A DNA stretch of 64,000 nt from Piscinibacter sp. (lineage in GTDB: Bacteria; Pseudomonadota; Gammaproteobacteria; Burkholderiales; Burkholderiaceae_C), in contig JADJJI010000005.1 in assembly GCA_016706565.1 (NCBI GenBank), positions 248,001 to 312,000 on the forward strand, read 5' to 3'. The position numbers and the translations under genes were made by a program. The stretch's first letter is position 1; each line of letters begins with the position of its first letter. A model generated the notes under the pieces. That model saw only the letters and a list, made by a program, of their open reading frames with translations, had not been told where the DNA came from and made no database searches. Below, in pieces: positions 9,301 to 18,496 of the stretch.

Positions 9301-10260
9301 GTGGACACCCTGAAGAGCAAACTGCCGCCGATCGGACAGCTCGGCCCGTTCATCGCGCTGCTGATCGCCTGCGTCATCTTCGGCCTGACCACCGACCGCT
9401 TCTTCAGCGGCGAGAACTTCTCGCTGATCCTGCAGCAGGTGATGGTCGTCGGCGTGATCGCGATCGGCCAGACGCTGATCATCCTGACCGCGGGCATCGA
9501 CCTGTCGTGCGGGATGATCATGGCGCTGGGCAGCATCGTCATGACCAAGTTCGCCGCCGACCTCGGCCTGCCCGCGCCGCTGGCCATCCTTGCCGGCATC
9601 GGCGTGACGACGCTGTTCGGACTGCTCAATGGCCTGCTGGTCACGCGCGTCAAGCTGCCGCCGTTCATCGTCACGCTGGGCGTGTTCAACATCGCTTTCG
9701 CGATCACGCAGCTCTACTCCGGCTCGCAGACCGTCACCGAAGTGCCGGGCCTGATGACCTGGCTGGGCAGCACCTTCCCGCTGGGCGGCAGCAACGTCGC
9801 CTACGGCACGGTGCTGATGATCCTGCTCTACCTCGGCGTGTGGTTCTGGCTGCGCGAGACGCCGTCCGGCCGCCACGTCTATGCGGTGGGCAACAACCCC
9901 GAGGCCACGCGGCTGGTCGGCATCCCGCCGGAGCGCGTGATCCTCGGCGTCTATGCGCTCTCGGGCGTCTTCTACGGCATCGCCTCGCTGCTGGCGGTGG
10001 CCCGCACCGGCGTGGGCGACCCGAACGCCGGGCAGACCGAGGCACTGGACGCCATCACCGCGGTCGTGCTCGGCGGCACCAGCCTGTTCGGCGGCCGCGG
10101 CGTGGTGCTCGGCTCGCTGATCGGCGCGGTCGTCGTCGGCGTGCTGCGCAACGGCCTCACGCTGATGGGCGTCTCGTCGGTCTACCAGGTCCTGATCACC
10201 GGCATCCTCGTGATCCTGGCGGTCACCGTCGATCAACTCTCGCGCAAGGGAGGCCGCTGA
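9301..10260 (+). CDS. frcC: Sugar ABC transporter permease
   Basis: A 319-residue inner-membrane permease with a GTG start at 9301 preceded by AGGAAGGA. It has eight to ten hydrophobic segments and the RbsC/FrcC-type block LTAGIDLSCGMIMALGS (about residues 62-78). The family's cytoplasmic coupling region is seen around GNNPEATRLVGI (about residue 200) and VVLGGTSLFGGRG (about residues 255-268). It forms the transmembrane part of the FrcBCA importer. Its stop overlaps the next start as TGATG. Confidence 0.92.
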   Translation: MDTLKSKLPPIGQLGPFIALLIACVIFGLTTDRFFSGENFSLILQQVMVVGVIAIGQTLIILTAGIDLSCGMIMALGSIVMTKFAADLGLPAPLAILAGIGVTTLFGLLNGLLVTRVKLPPFIVTLGVFNIAFAITQLYSGSQTVTEVPGLMTWLGSTFPLGGSNVAYGTVLMILLYLGVWFWLRETPSGRHVYAVGNNPEATRLVGIPPERVILGVYALSGVFYGIASLLAVARTGVGDPNAGQTEALDAITAVVLGGTSLFGGRGVVLGSLIGAVVVGVLRNGLTLMGVSSVYQVLITGILVILAVTVDQLSRKGGR

Positions 10261-11051
10261 TGGCATCCGCTCCGATCGTCATGCAGGCCCGGGGCCTGGT
10301 GAAGCGCTACGGCCAGGTCACCGCGCTCGACGGTGCCGACTTCGAGTTGCGCGCCGGCGAGATCCTCGCTGTCATCGGCGACAACGGCGCCGGCAAGTCA
10401 TCGCTGATCAAGTGCCTGTCGGGCGCGACCATCCCCGACGAAGGCGAAATCCAGCTCGACGGCAATACCATCCACTTCAAGGGCCCGATCGACGCTCGCC
10501 GCGAAGGCATCGAGACGGTCTACCAGGACCTGGCCGTGGCCCCGGCCATGACCATCGCCGAGAACCTGTTCCTGGGCCGCGAGATCCGCCGCCCCGGCTT
10601 CGCCGGCAACGTGCTGCGCATGCTCGACAAGAAGAAGATGCTCGAGATCAGCATCGCGCGCATGAACGACCTGAAGGTCGGCATCCGCTCGATGACGCAG
10701 GCGGTCGAGACGCTGTCGGGCGGCCAGCGCCAGTGCGTCGCGGTGGCACGCGCGGCAGCGTTCGCGGAGCACGTGGTCATCCTCGACGAGCCGACCGCGG
10801 CGCTGGGCGTGAAGGAAGGCAACATGGTGCTCGAGCTGATCCGCCGCGTGCGCGACAAGGGCCTGCCGGTGATCCTGATCTCGCACAACATGCCGCATGT
10901 GTTCGAGATCGCCGACCGCATCCACGTGGCCCGGCTGGGCCGCCGCGCCGCCGTGCTGAACCCGAAGAAGATCAGCATGAGCGACACTGTGGCGGTGATG
11001 ACCGGCGCGATGCCGCCCGAACAGATTCCCGCCGAATGCCTGGCCCATTGA
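10260..11051 (+). CDS. frcA: Sugar ABC transporter ATP-binding protein
   Basis: A single-domain ABC ATPase of 263 residues. Walker A GDNGAGKSS is at about residues 40-48, followed by the Q-loop in YQDLAVAPAM, signature LSGGQRQ (about 153-159), Walker B VVILDEP and the switch His in LISHNM. Many RbsA-type sugar ATPases have two ABC modules; this one has one, as in FrcA. Phrases such as AVETLSGGQRQ, AALGVKE and HNMPHVFE are what I recall of Sinorhizobium FrcA, which moves fructose, mannose and ribose. The start overlaps the permease stop by one base. Confidence 0.92.
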   Translation: MASAPIVMQARGLVKRYGQVTALDGADFELRAGEILAVIGDNGAGKSSLIKCLSGATIPDEGEIQLDGNTIHFKGPIDARREGIETVYQDLAVAPAMTIAENLFLGREIRRPGFAGNVLRMLDKKKMLEISIARMNDLKVGIRSMTQAVETLSGGQRQCVAVARAAAFAEHVVILDEPTAALGVKEGNMVLELIRRVRDKGLPVILISHNMPHVFEIADRIHVARLGRRAAVLNPKKISMSDTVAVMTGAMPPEQIPAECLAH

Positions 11052-11061
11052 CGCTGCAGCC

Positions 11062-11517
11062 ATGCTGAAGAACATCGACCCGCTGCTGAGCCCCGAACTG
11101 CTGAAGGTGCTCGCCGAGATGGGCCACGGCGACGAGATCGTGCTGGCCGATGCCAACTTCACCGCCACTTCGCTGGCCGCCGGCAAGCCGCTGATCCGAC
11201 TGCCCGGCGTGGGCGTGCAGCGCGCCGCCGAGGCGGTGCTCTCGCTGCTGCCGCTGGACGAGATGGTGCGCTGCCCGGTCGCCTACATGCAGGTGGGCAG
11301 CGAGCCGGACGGCTACCGCTCGGCCGTGCAGCGCGAGGTGATCGTGAGCATCGGCACGACGAGCGGCGCACGGCCCGATCAATGCGAGCCGATGGAGCGC
11401 TTCGCGTTCTACGAGCGCGTGCGCGGCGCCTTCGCGGTCGTGCAGACCGGCGAGTTGCAGGGCTGGGCGAACTTCATCTTCAAGAAGGGCGTGATCGCCG
11501 AGGCGTTGAGAGCCTGA
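11062..11517 (+). CDS. RbsD/FucU family sugar mutarotase
   Basis: A 151-residue protein of the RbsD/FucU family, which interconverts sugar anomers (fucose mutarotase, ribopyranase). The N-terminal block LLSPELLKVLAEMGHGDEIVLADANF (about residues 8-33) holds the conserved His and Asp of the active site, and the C-terminal VQTGELQGWANFIFKKGV is also typical. It lies 10 bases after frcA and 1 base before the regulator, so it is part of the sugar operon. It would supply the preferred anomer of the imported sugar. FucU rather than RbsD is favoured by length. Confidence 0.85.
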   Translation: MLKNIDPLLSPELLKVLAEMGHGDEIVLADANFTATSLAAGKPLIRLPGVGVQRAAEAVLSLLPLDEMVRCPVAYMQVGSEPDGYRSAVQREVIVSIGTTSGARPDQCEPMERFAFYERVRGAFAVVQTGELQGWANFIFKKGVIAEALRA

Positions 11518-11518
11518 C

Positions 11519-12745
11519 ATGCAACGCAGTACGCCAGGCCATGACACGAAGCTGCGGCCACGCGGCTCCAACCATGTCGGCATGCGCCAGTTCAACGAGC
11601 GCGTGGTGCTGCAGGCGATCCGCCTGCACGGCAGCCTGCCCAAGGCGGAGATCGCGCGGCTCACGCACCTCACGGCGCAGACGGTGCAGATCATCATCGC
11701 GCGGCTGGAGGCCGACGGCCTGGTGCGCAAGCTCGAGCCAGTGCGAGGCAAGGTTGGCCAGCCCTCGGTGCCAATGGCGCTGAACCCCGAGGGTGCCTTC
11801 TCCATCGGCATCAAGATCGGCCGGCGCAGCATGGACATGCTGCTGGTCGACTTCGGCGGGCAGGTGCGCGAGCGCCTGAGCCTGAGCTACGACTTCCCCG
11901 ACCCCGACACGCTGTTCGACGCCATCGACGAGCGGCTGCGCCAGCTGCGCCAGACGCTGCCCGCGGCGCTGCGCGAGCGGCTGCACGGCGTGGGCATCGC
12001 CGCGCCGCTGTCGCTGGGCGGCTGGCAGGAGCTGCTGGGCATCGCGCCGGGCAAGGCGGCCAAGTGGGCGGCCATCGGCATCCGCGAGCGCGTCATGGCG
12101 ATGACCGAGCTGCCGGTGGTGTTCGTCAAGGACACCGCCGCCGCCTGCGTGGCCGAGCTGGTGGCCGGCCGCGGCCGCAGCATACGCAGTTTTCTCTACG
12201 TCTTCGTCGACACCTTCATCGGCGGTGGCCTGGTGCTCGACAGCCACCTGCGCGGCGGCGTCAGCGGCAACGCCGGGGCGGTGGGTTCCATGCCGCTCGG
12301 CCTGGCGCACGGCGACGCCAGCAGCCGCCCGGCGCAGCTGCTCAGCGTGGCCTCGCTGTTCAACCTGGAATCGCTCTACCTCGCCAAGGGGCTGGATGCC
12401 GCCGCCGCGGTCGACGGGCGCGCGCTGCAGACGCCCTGGCTCGCGCAGACCGAGACCTGGCTGCGCGACGCGGCGCCGGCCATCGCACTGACGATCAACA
12501 GCGCGGCATGCCTGCTCGACCTCGAGGGGGTGATCATCGACGGCTCCTTCGACCCCACCTTGCGTGCGCGGCTGATCGCCTCCGTCGAGCCCGCGCTGGA
12601 CCGTCACAGCTGGGAAGGAGTGGCGCGGCCCGCGTTGCTGGCCGGCACGATCGGCTCCGACGCCCGCGCCATCGGTGGCGCGCTGCTGCCGCTGTATGCC
12701 AACTTCGCGCCCGACCGCGACCTCTTCCTCAAGCTCGAGGCCTGA
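11519..12745 (+). CDS. frcR: ROK family transcriptional regulator
   Basis: A 408-residue ROK repressor. An N-terminal winged helix-turn-helix occupies about residues 22-80 (RLHGSLPKAEIARLTHLTAQTVQIIIARLE) and is followed by a sugar-kinase-like effector domain. The ROK glycine-rich block is seen around GGGLVLDSHLRGGVSGNAG. It is the last gene of the sugar operon, one base after the mutarotase gene. It probably binds the 27-bp dyad upstream of frcB and is released by the sugar or its phosphate, as is known for ROK regulators. The frcR name is by analogy with the rhizobial frc locus. Confidence 0.85.
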   Translation: MQRSTPGHDTKLRPRGSNHVGMRQFNERVVLQAIRLHGSLPKAEIARLTHLTAQTVQIIIARLEADGLVRKLEPVRGKVGQPSVPMALNPEGAFSIGIKIGRRSMDMLLVDFGGQVRERLSLSYDFPDPDTLFDAIDERLRQLRQTLPAALRERLHGVGIAAPLSLGGWQELLGIAPGKAAKWAAIGIRERVMAMTELPVVFVKDTAAACVAELVAGRGRSIRSFLYVFVDTFIGGGLVLDSHLRGGVSGNAGAVGSMPLGLAHGDASSRPAQLLSVASLFNLESLYLAKGLDAAAAVDGRALQTPWLAQTETWLRDAAPAIALTINSAACLLDLEGVIIDGSFDPTLRARLIASVEPALDRHSWEGVARPALLAGTIGSDARAIGGALLPLYANFAPDRDLFLKLEA

Positions 12746-12766
12746 AGGCCGCGGCCCGCTCGCCGA

Positions 12767-13987
12767 TCAGCGTCGGCCGAACATCATCTGCCGGGCGAGT
12801 GCGGATTTCACCGGGCCGAGCGCCTGCAGCGCCGCCAGTCCCAGCCCGCGCGCCGCGCCCGCGCCCGGCAGCCGCCAGGTGAAGCTGCGCGCCAGAAAGT
12901 CGGTGGTCGCGATCAGCGTCCAGCGGTCCGGGCCGCGCTGCCACTCGAGCCTGCGCAGCGCGCTGTCGATGTCGCCGGCGCGCTGCAGCAGCTGCACCAG
13001 CTCGGCGGCATCGCGAAGCCCGAGGTTCAACCCCTGGCCAGCCACCGGGTGCAATGTCTGCGCGGCATTGCCGATGCGCACGATGCGACCGTCGGTGAGC
13101 GTGCGTTCGGCGTTCAGGCCGAGGGGGAAGCGTTTCAGCGGCGAGACAGCACGCAGGCTGCCTACCGCCGCGGGGAAGATGGTGTTGAGCACGGCCAGGC
13201 GCTGCGCATCGTCGAGCCCCGCCACAGGATCGTCGTCGCTGCCCACGCACCAGACGAGCGACGCGCGCTGGCCCGTCAGCGGCAGCAGCGCAGCCGGCCC
13301 GTTGCGCGTGAAGCGCTCGTAGGCCACGCCGACGGGTGCATCGGGCGACAGCTCCACTGTGCCGACCCAGGCGCACTGGTGATAGTCGCGGCTCAGCGCC
13401 TTGCGCGCCTGGTCTGCGAAGACTCCGCCTTCCGCCACCACGACAAGGTCGAACCGATCGACGAAGCCGGCATCGAGCTCGACGCCTCCGGCGATGTTCT
13501 TCAGCCCGGCGACGGGCGTGCCGAATCGCGTGTGCAGCCGACCGGGCTCCCGGCGCTGCTGCTCGAGCCACGCGGCCTGCAGCGTGCCGACGATGCGCCC
13601 ATAGCTCAGCACCGCACCGAGCATCGGCACCGCTTGCTCGCGCGCCGAGATGCGCACCTCGGGCTCGCCGAACACCCCTGCGAACAGTGGGGGTGCCGAG
13701 GGTGGCTGCTGCGACACACTGACTTCGAAAATGGGCTGAACGCCCTCTGCTGGCCAGGCACCCAGTCGCTCGAGCCACTGGACGCTGCCTAGCGACAAAG
13801 CCAGGGTTCGCGGGTCTGGCGTGACATCCTTCTCGATCTCGCGGCTGTCGAACAACGTGATGTGGGCATCCGGCACGCGCCGTGAGCAGTCGATGGCAAG
13901 GGCCATGCCCACGGGCCCCGCGCCAACCACGGCGAGGTGTCGTGTTTTCGGCACGGGTGGGGCTGTCGAGGCGTTGGCGGAGGTCAT
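12767..13987 (-). CDS. FAD-dependent Ubi-type hydroxylase (UbiH/UbiF/VisC/COQ6 family)
   Basis: A 406-residue flavoprotein monooxygenase. The Rossmann FAD motif is at about residues 18-30 (VVGAGPVGMALAI). The second FAD motif, GNAAQTLHPVAGQGLNLGLRD, lies near residue 310 and is the hallmark of the ubiquinone-hydroxylase group. Members hydroxylate the ubiquinone ring with NADPH and oxygen. Which ring position this one attacks cannot be read from sequence. I use the ATG at 13987; upstream in-frame starts would add a Pro/Thr-rich stretch without family character. It converges with the ROK gene (21-base gap) and diverges from the PEP-CTERM gene. Confidence 0.88.
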   Translation of the reverse strand: MTSANASTAPPVPKTRHLAVVGAGPVGMALAIDCSRRVPDAHITLFDSREIEKDVTPDPRTLALSLGSVQWLERLGAWPAEGVQPIFEVSVSQQPPSAPPLFAGVFGEPEVRISAREQAVPMLGAVLSYGRIVGTLQAAWLEQQRREPGRLHTRFGTPVAGLKNIAGGVELDAGFVDRFDLVVVAEGGVFADQARKALSRDYHQCAWVGTVELSPDAPVGVAYERFTRNGPAALLPLTGQRASLVWCVGSDDDPVAGLDDAQRLAVLNTIFPAAVGSLRAVSPLKRFPLGLNAERTLTDGRIVRIGNAAQTLHPVAGQGLNLGLRDAAELVQLLQRAGDIDSALRRLEWQRGPDRWTLIATTDFLARSFTWRLPGAGAARGLGLAALQALGPVKSALARQMMFGRR

Positions 13988-14129
13988 CACTTTGTGCGCA
14001 TTCGGTGCCGTGGATCCCCCCGTGCACGGGGTGGCGCGGCGAGGTGTGCGCCCGCATGATGGCACCGTTCTCAGAGAGTTGGCGGGTGCGAACAAGGCCC
14101 ACCGATCAGTCACTACGTCAGGGAGTCCT

Positions 14130-14681
14130 ATGAAACTGAAATCGTTCGCCGCTGCTGTCGCACTGGTGCTGTCCGCACCGGCGATGGCCGCCACCTGCAC
14201 CGGGGGCGGCGGCCTCGGTACCCTCGGGCCGCCGGGATCCTCGTTCTTTGGCGAGTCCTTCTCCAGGGCTGGCAGCTACCTGGACTGCTACAGCTTCTCG
14301 TTGTCGTCCGCCGCCGATTCGTTCGGCGGTGTGATCGAACTCGATGCCTGGCTCAACAAGCTGGACATCGACGTCACGGGCGTTTCGCTGTTCTCGGGCA
14401 CGTCGTCGGTCGGGCAAGCCACCGGCAGCCTGGTCGGTGCCGACTACACCCCGGGCTACTTCAGCTTCGGTTCGCTGGCGGCCGGTGCCTACACGCTCGC
14501 CGTCGCGTCCACCGTGGGCCGCGATGCCGGCCTGTGGAACGCGCCCGTCGGCTACCTCGGTCTGCTGTCGACCTCGCGTGCCACCGTGGCCTCGCCGGCC
14601 CCGGAGCCCGAAACCTACGCGATGATGCTGATCGGGCTGGTCGGTATCGGCGCCATGGTCCGCCGCCGCAAGCAAAGCTGA
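14130..14681 (+). CDS. PEP-CTERM sorting-domain protein (FxDxF-like)
   Basis: A 183-residue exported protein. The signal peptide is residues 1-20 (LKSFAAAVALVLSAPAMAA). A beta-rich middle holds an F-x-x-x-x-x-Y-L-D-x-Y-x-F pattern like FxDxF PEP-CTERM proteins. The C-terminal sorting signal is complete: PEPETYAMMLIGLVGIGAM then RRRK. Exosortases cut such tails after export. The xrtB gene 1.1 kb downstream is the likely enzyme. The start has AGGGAG at good spacing. A strong hairpin follows the gene. Function is unknown beyond being a cell-surface or matrix protein. Confidence 0.88.
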   Translation: MKLKSFAAAVALVLSAPAMAATCTGGGGLGTLGPPGSSFFGESFSRAGSYLDCYSFSLSSAADSFGGVIELDAWLNKLDIDVTGVSLFSGTSSVGQATGSLVGADYTPGYFSFGSLAAGAYTLAVASTVGRDAGLWNAPVGYLGLLSTSRATVASPAPEPETYAMMLIGLVGIGAMVRRRKQS

Positions 14682-14703
14682 TCGGGCCCATCGTCAGCCA
14701 GCA

Positions 14704-14731
14704 CAGCGGGCCCCCGGGCCCGCTGTTTCAT
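14704..14731 (+). terminator. Rho-independent terminator after the PEP-CTERM gene
   Basis: A ten-base perfect stem, CAGCGGGCCC and GGGCCCGCTG, followed by TTTCATTT. It lies 22 bases after the stop codon and separates the PEP-CTERM gene from epsD. Confidence 0.75.
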
Positions 14732-14883
14732 TTGGGCTTCGCGTCGCCCGATGTCGACGCCGCTGCGCAGCGCGTCACGGAATGGATCCCTGACCCGGCG
14801 CTCGGAAATCCGCCTCGAAGGTCACGCTGGGTTAGCCTCTTCAGGCCGTGCCTCCATTCTCAAGTCCTGCGGGTATCGCTCCC

Positions 14884-15771
14884 ATGTCCACCCTGTTTCG
14901 TCTTTCGCCCCGCCGCTCCGTGCTCTGCTTGCTGGGAGCCGGCGCCGTGCTGCTCGCCGGTTGCGGCGGAGGCGAGCGCAAGTCCGACACCCAGATTGCT
15001 GCCACCGTGAACAAGGGCGAGATCTCGGTTCATCAGGTCCAGACCGTGCTGCAGCGCCAGCCCCGCCTGACGGCGGCCGACGCCGGCGGGACGGCCACGG
15101 CACGCGTGCTGGAGGGCCTCATCGACCAGGAACTGGCCGCGCAGGCGGCACGCAATGCCTCTCTCGAGAAGGATCCACGCGTCGTGCAGAGCCTCGAGGC
15201 GGCGCGCCGCGAGCTGCTCGCCCTGGCATGGCAGGAGTCGATCGCGGCGAAGGCGTCCAATCCCTCGAGCGACGAGATCGACCGCTACTACGAGGCCCAC
15301 CCCGAGCTGTTCGCGCAGCGCCGCCTGTACATCCTTCAGGAGACCAGCCTGGAGGGCACACCCGAACAGCTGGGCGGACTGCCCGCGAAGGTGGCGCAGG
15401 CGCAGTCGGCCGACGACGTCGCCGCGCTGCTGCAGCAGGCAGGCGTGCGCAGCAGCGCGCGCGCCATTGCGATGGCTGCCGAAGACCTGCCGCAGAAGCT
15501 CCTCGAGCCCCTGTCGCGCCTCGAGCCGGGGCGCTCGGGCTACTTTGCGCAGGGCAGCACCGTGCGCATCTACACGGTGCTGGAGGCCCACAAGGCGCCC
15601 GTCGAACGCCGCCTGGCGCTCAATGCCATCGGCGCCTACCTCGCCAAGGATCGCAGGAATGAAGCCGTTTCGCAGGCCATGAAGGAGCTGCGCGGCAAGG
15701 CCAAGATCGAGTACCTGGGCGGCTTCGCCAAGGGCGGCGAGAACGCCGCATCGGCAGCTCCCGCGCGATGA
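14884..15771 (+). CDS. epsD: EpsD-family peptidyl-prolyl isomerase lipoprotein
   Basis: A 295-residue lipoprotein with signal and lipobox LLAGC (Cys at about residue 24) followed by a Gly-rich linker. The body has the SurA N-like helical part (about residues 45-140) and a weak parvulin-like region, as in EpsD proteins that accompany exosortase B. The ATG at 14884 is chosen because it begins the signal peptide; an earlier in-frame ATG would add 12 residues. The stop overlaps the xrtB start by four bases. EpsD is thought to help fold or export polysaccharide or PEP-CTERM cargo; that is family knowledge. Confidence 0.82.
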   Translation: MSTLFRLSPRRSVLCLLGAGAVLLAGCGGGERKSDTQIAATVNKGEISVHQVQTVLQRQPRLTAADAGGTATARVLEGLIDQELAAQAARNASLEKDPRVVQSLEAARRELLALAWQESIAAKASNPSSDEIDRYYEAHPELFAQRRLYILQETSLEGTPEQLGGLPAKVAQAQSADDVAALLQQAGVRSSARAIAMAAEDLPQKLLEPLSRLEPGRSGYFAQGSTVRIYTVLEAHKAPVERRLALNAIGAYLAKDRRNEAVSQAMKELRGKAKIEYLGGFAKGGENAASAAPAR

Positions 15772-16646
15772 GCGACTGGGCCGCGCCGCGCCGCGCCGAA
15801 TGGCTGGGCATCGACCCGGCCGTGGTGCTGACGCTGCTCGCCGGCATGCTGGCCATGGCCGTGCCGCTGGTCTGGGACTGGTCGCACGGCACCTGGGACA
15901 TGCAGACCCAGGGCCACGAACCGCTGATCCTGGCGATCTCGGCCTGGCTGGTGTACCGCCAGCGCGAGGCCCTCGCAGCGCTGCAGTCGCCGGCGGCGCC
16001 GCGTGCCGGAGCCGCGCTGTTCGTCGTGGCATTGATGGCCTACATCTGCGGAAGGCTGCTCGGCGTCTTCCGGCTCGAGCTGGTGTCGATGATGATGCTG
16101 CCGGCCGCCCTGCTGCTGTACTTCCGGGGCTTCGCGGCGCTGCGCCTCGTGTGGTTCGCGTTCTTCTTCCTGATCTTCGCGATCCCGCTGCCGTTTGCAC
16201 TGGTGCTTGCGGTCACCGGCCCGATGAAGGCCGCCGTGTCGGCGCTGGCGGCGCAGCTGCTGTCGCTGGCGGGCTACCCGATCGGACTGTCGGGCGTGGT
16301 GATCACGATCGGCCAGTACCAGCTGCTCGTCAACGAGGCCTGCGCCGGTCTGCAGACGATGTTCACGCTCGAGGCGATGGGCCTGCTCTACGCGAGCCTG
16401 ATGAACCACAGTTCGGCACTGCGCAACACGCTGCTGGCGGTGCTGGTGGTACCGATCGCCTTCTGCGCCAACGTGGTCCGGGTGATGGTGCTGGCGCTCG
16501 TCACCTACCACCTCGGCGACGCTGCGGGGCAGGGCTTCCTGCACGGCTTCGCCGGCATGGTGCTGTTCGTCGTGGCGCTCGTGCTGGTGATGGGCGCCGA
16601 TGCGCTGCTTGGCCGCCTGCTCGCCGCGAGAGAGGTGGCGAGATGA
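15768..16646 (+). CDS. xrtB: Exosortase B
   Basis: A 292-residue membrane protein with eight or so helices and all three catalytic residues of exosortases: Cys192 in NEACAGLQ, Arg238 in NVVRVM and His259 in FLHGFAG. These enzymes cleave PEP-CTERM tails after export, in a transpeptidase-like reaction. The subtype is B because of the EpsD and EpsI partners on either side and the overall length. Both gene ends overlap their neighbours by four bases (ATGA), indicating coupled translation in epsD-xrtB-epsI. Confidence 0.93.
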   Translation: MSDWAAPRRAEWLGIDPAVVLTLLAGMLAMAVPLVWDWSHGTWDMQTQGHEPLILAISAWLVYRQREALAALQSPAAPRAGAALFVVALMAYICGRLLGVFRLELVSMMMLPAALLLYFRGFAALRLVWFAFFFLIFAIPLPFALVLAVTGPMKAAVSALAAQLLSLAGYPIGLSGVVITIGQYQLLVNEACAGLQTMFTLEAMGLLYASLMNHSSALRNTLLAVLVVPIAFCANVVRVMVLALVTYHLGDAAGQGFLHGFAGMVLFVVALVLVMGADALLGRLLAAREVAR

Positions 16647-17332
16647 ATGCCGGTCGCCGCCAGGCATTGGTGCTGGCCGCCGGCATGGGCGCCAGCGCGC
16701 TGCTCGCCACCTGGCTGCGCCCGGCACAGCGCGGCGCGCCGACGCACACCGGCCCGGCGCTGGACGACCTGGTACCGGCGGGCTTCGGCGTGTGGACCCT
16801 CGACCGCGACGCCGCCTCGTTCGTGCGTGCCGCCGATCGGCGCGGCCGCCAGACCGCCATCTACGACCAGGTGCTCGAACGCACCTTCCTGCACCCCAGC
16901 GGCCAGCGCATCATGCTGTCGCTCGCCTACCTCGGCGCGCAGTCTTCCGACATGCAGCTGCATCGGCCGGAGGTCTGCTACCGCGCCGGCGGGTTCCGCG
17001 TCGGCGAGCTCAGCGCGGCTCGTCTGCAGGTCGGCGAACGCACGCTGCCGGTGACGCGGCTGGTCGCCGAGATGCCCGGCCGGCCTGAACCCATCACCTA
17101 CTGGACGGTGGTCGGCGGCCAGGCCGGCGAGGCCACCGTGCTGCCCTGGAGCGAACGCCTGCGCCGCGCACTGCAGCGGCAGGATGCCGAGGGCGTGCTG
17201 GTGAGGATCTCCTCGATCGACCCGCAGGCCGAGCGTGCCTACGCGCTGCACGGCGAGTTCGCCGCCGATCTGGCACGGGCGCTGGCGCCCGACCGGCGTG
17301 ATTTCGTGCTGGGATTGCGCCATCCCGCCTGA
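16643..17332 (+). CDS. epsI: Exosortase-associated EpsI family protein
   Basis: A 229-residue protein with an N-terminal membrane anchor (residues 8-24) and the EpsI domain. The conserved features are a YxxQxLxRTF-type segment, YLGAQSSDMQLHRPEVCYRAGGF with the invariant HRPEVCY (about residues 108-114), and TYWTVVGG. EpsI is the regular partner of exosortases and may act with them on the lipid or polysaccharide side; its reaction is not established. It closes the epsD-xrtB-epsI cassette. No glycosyltransferase or polysaccharide export gene follows. Confidence 0.9.
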   Translation: MNAGRRQALVLAAGMGASALLATWLRPAQRGAPTHTGPALDDLVPAGFGVWTLDRDAASFVRAADRRGRQTAIYDQVLERTFLHPSGQRIMLSLAYLGAQSSDMQLHRPEVCYRAGGFRVGELSAARLQVGERTLPVTRLVAEMPGRPEPITYWTVVGGQAGEATVLPWSERLRRALQRQDAEGVLVRISSIDPQAERAYALHGEFAADLARALAPDRRDFVLGLRHPA

Positions 17333-17425
17333 TCGTTCTGCACGCGCCGGACCTCACACTATGATGCGCGCACCCGCGCGGTGCCGCGTCGGGCGATCGG
17401 TCAATGTCCTACCTGGGAGGGAAGC

Positions 17426-18475
17426 ATGGCGCTGATGGATTTCATCAAGAAGCAGTTCATCGACATCATCGAGTGGACGGAGGCGGGCGACGGCACGCTG
17501 GCCTGGCGCTACCCGATGCAGGACCTCGAAATCCAGAACGGCGCCTCGCTGACGGTGCGCGAGTCGCAGATGGCGGTGTTCGTCAACGAAGGCAAGGTGG
17601 CCGATGTCTTCGGCCCCGGCCGCTACACGCTGACCACCGCCACGCTGCCGGTGCTCACCTACCTGCAGAACTGGGACAAGCTCTTCAAGAGCCCGTTCAA
17701 GAGCGACGTGTACTTCTTCAGCACGCGCCAGCAGGTCGACCAGCGCTGGGGTACCACGCAGCCGGTGACCATCCGCGACAAGGACTTCGGCGCGGTGCGC
17801 CTGCGCGCCTTCGGCAACTACGCCTACCGCATCGCCGACCCCAAGCTGTTCCACACCGAGATCTCCGGCACGCGCGACAGCTACACCGTGGCCGAGCTCG
17901 ATGGCCAGCTGCGCGCGACCATGCTGCAGCACATCTCCGACGCGGTGGCCAGCAGCGGCATCGCCTTCCTCGACCTGGCGGCCAACCAGATCGAGTTCGC
18001 CAGCCAGTTGCAGCAGGCCACTTCGCCGGCCTTCGAGAAGCTCGGCCTGAAGCTCGAGGCGGTGACGGTCCAGAACGTCTCGCTGCCCGAGGAGCTGCAG
18101 AAGATCCTCGACCAGAAGATCGGCATGGGCATGGTCGGCGGCGACATGGGCAAGTTCATGCAGTACCAGACCGCGCAGGCGATCCCCAAGTTCGCCGAAG
18201 GCGCGGCGGGTGCCGGCGGCGGCGGTGGCGTGGTCGGCGATGCGATGGGCCTGGGCGCCGGCGTGGCGCTCGGCCAGGTGATGGCGCAACAGCTCTCGCA
18301 GGGCCTGCAGGGCGGGGCGGCGCAGGCCGCCGCAGCAGCTGCGGCCCCGGTGGGCGTGAAGCCCGACGAGGTGATGGCCACGCTCGAGAAGCTGGCCGAG
18401 CTGAAGTCCAAGGGCATCGTCACCCAGGAAGAGTTCGAAGCCAAGAAGGCCGAGCTGCTCAAGAAGCTCGTCTAG
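17426..18475 (+). CDS. SPFH-domain protein with C-terminal SHOCT segment (YdjI-like)
   Basis: A 349-residue protein with an SPFH/virion-core-like domain over about residues 25-260. It starts from a short amphipathic N terminus (FIKKQFIDIIEW) with no transmembrane helix. A Gly/Ala-rich linker holds the run AGAGGGGGVVGDA (about 254-266). A SHOCT-type tail at residues 318-349 reads ELKSKGIVTQEEFEAKKAELL. Bacillus YdjI and relatives are SPFH scaffolds that assemble with PspA-type proteins at stressed membranes; that role here is by analogy. GGGAGG precedes the ATG. Its stop is in frame with the next gene's TTG start, 21 bases later. Confidence 0.85.
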   Translation: MALMDFIKKQFIDIIEWTEAGDGTLAWRYPMQDLEIQNGASLTVRESQMAVFVNEGKVADVFGPGRYTLTTATLPVLTYLQNWDKLFKSPFKSDVYFFSTRQQVDQRWGTTQPVTIRDKDFGAVRLRAFGNYAYRIADPKLFHTEISGTRDSYTVAELDGQLRATMLQHISDAVASSGIAFLDLAANQIEFASQLQQATSPAFEKLGLKLEAVTVQNVSLPEELQKILDQKIGMGMVGGDMGKFMQYQTAQAIPKFAEGAAGAGGGGGVVGDAMGLGAGVALGQVMAQQLSQGLQGGAAQAAAAAAAPVGVKPDEVMATLEKLAELKSKGIVTQEEFEAKKAELLKKLV

Positions 18476-18496
18476 GCGCGACGCCGCTCCGTCGCC

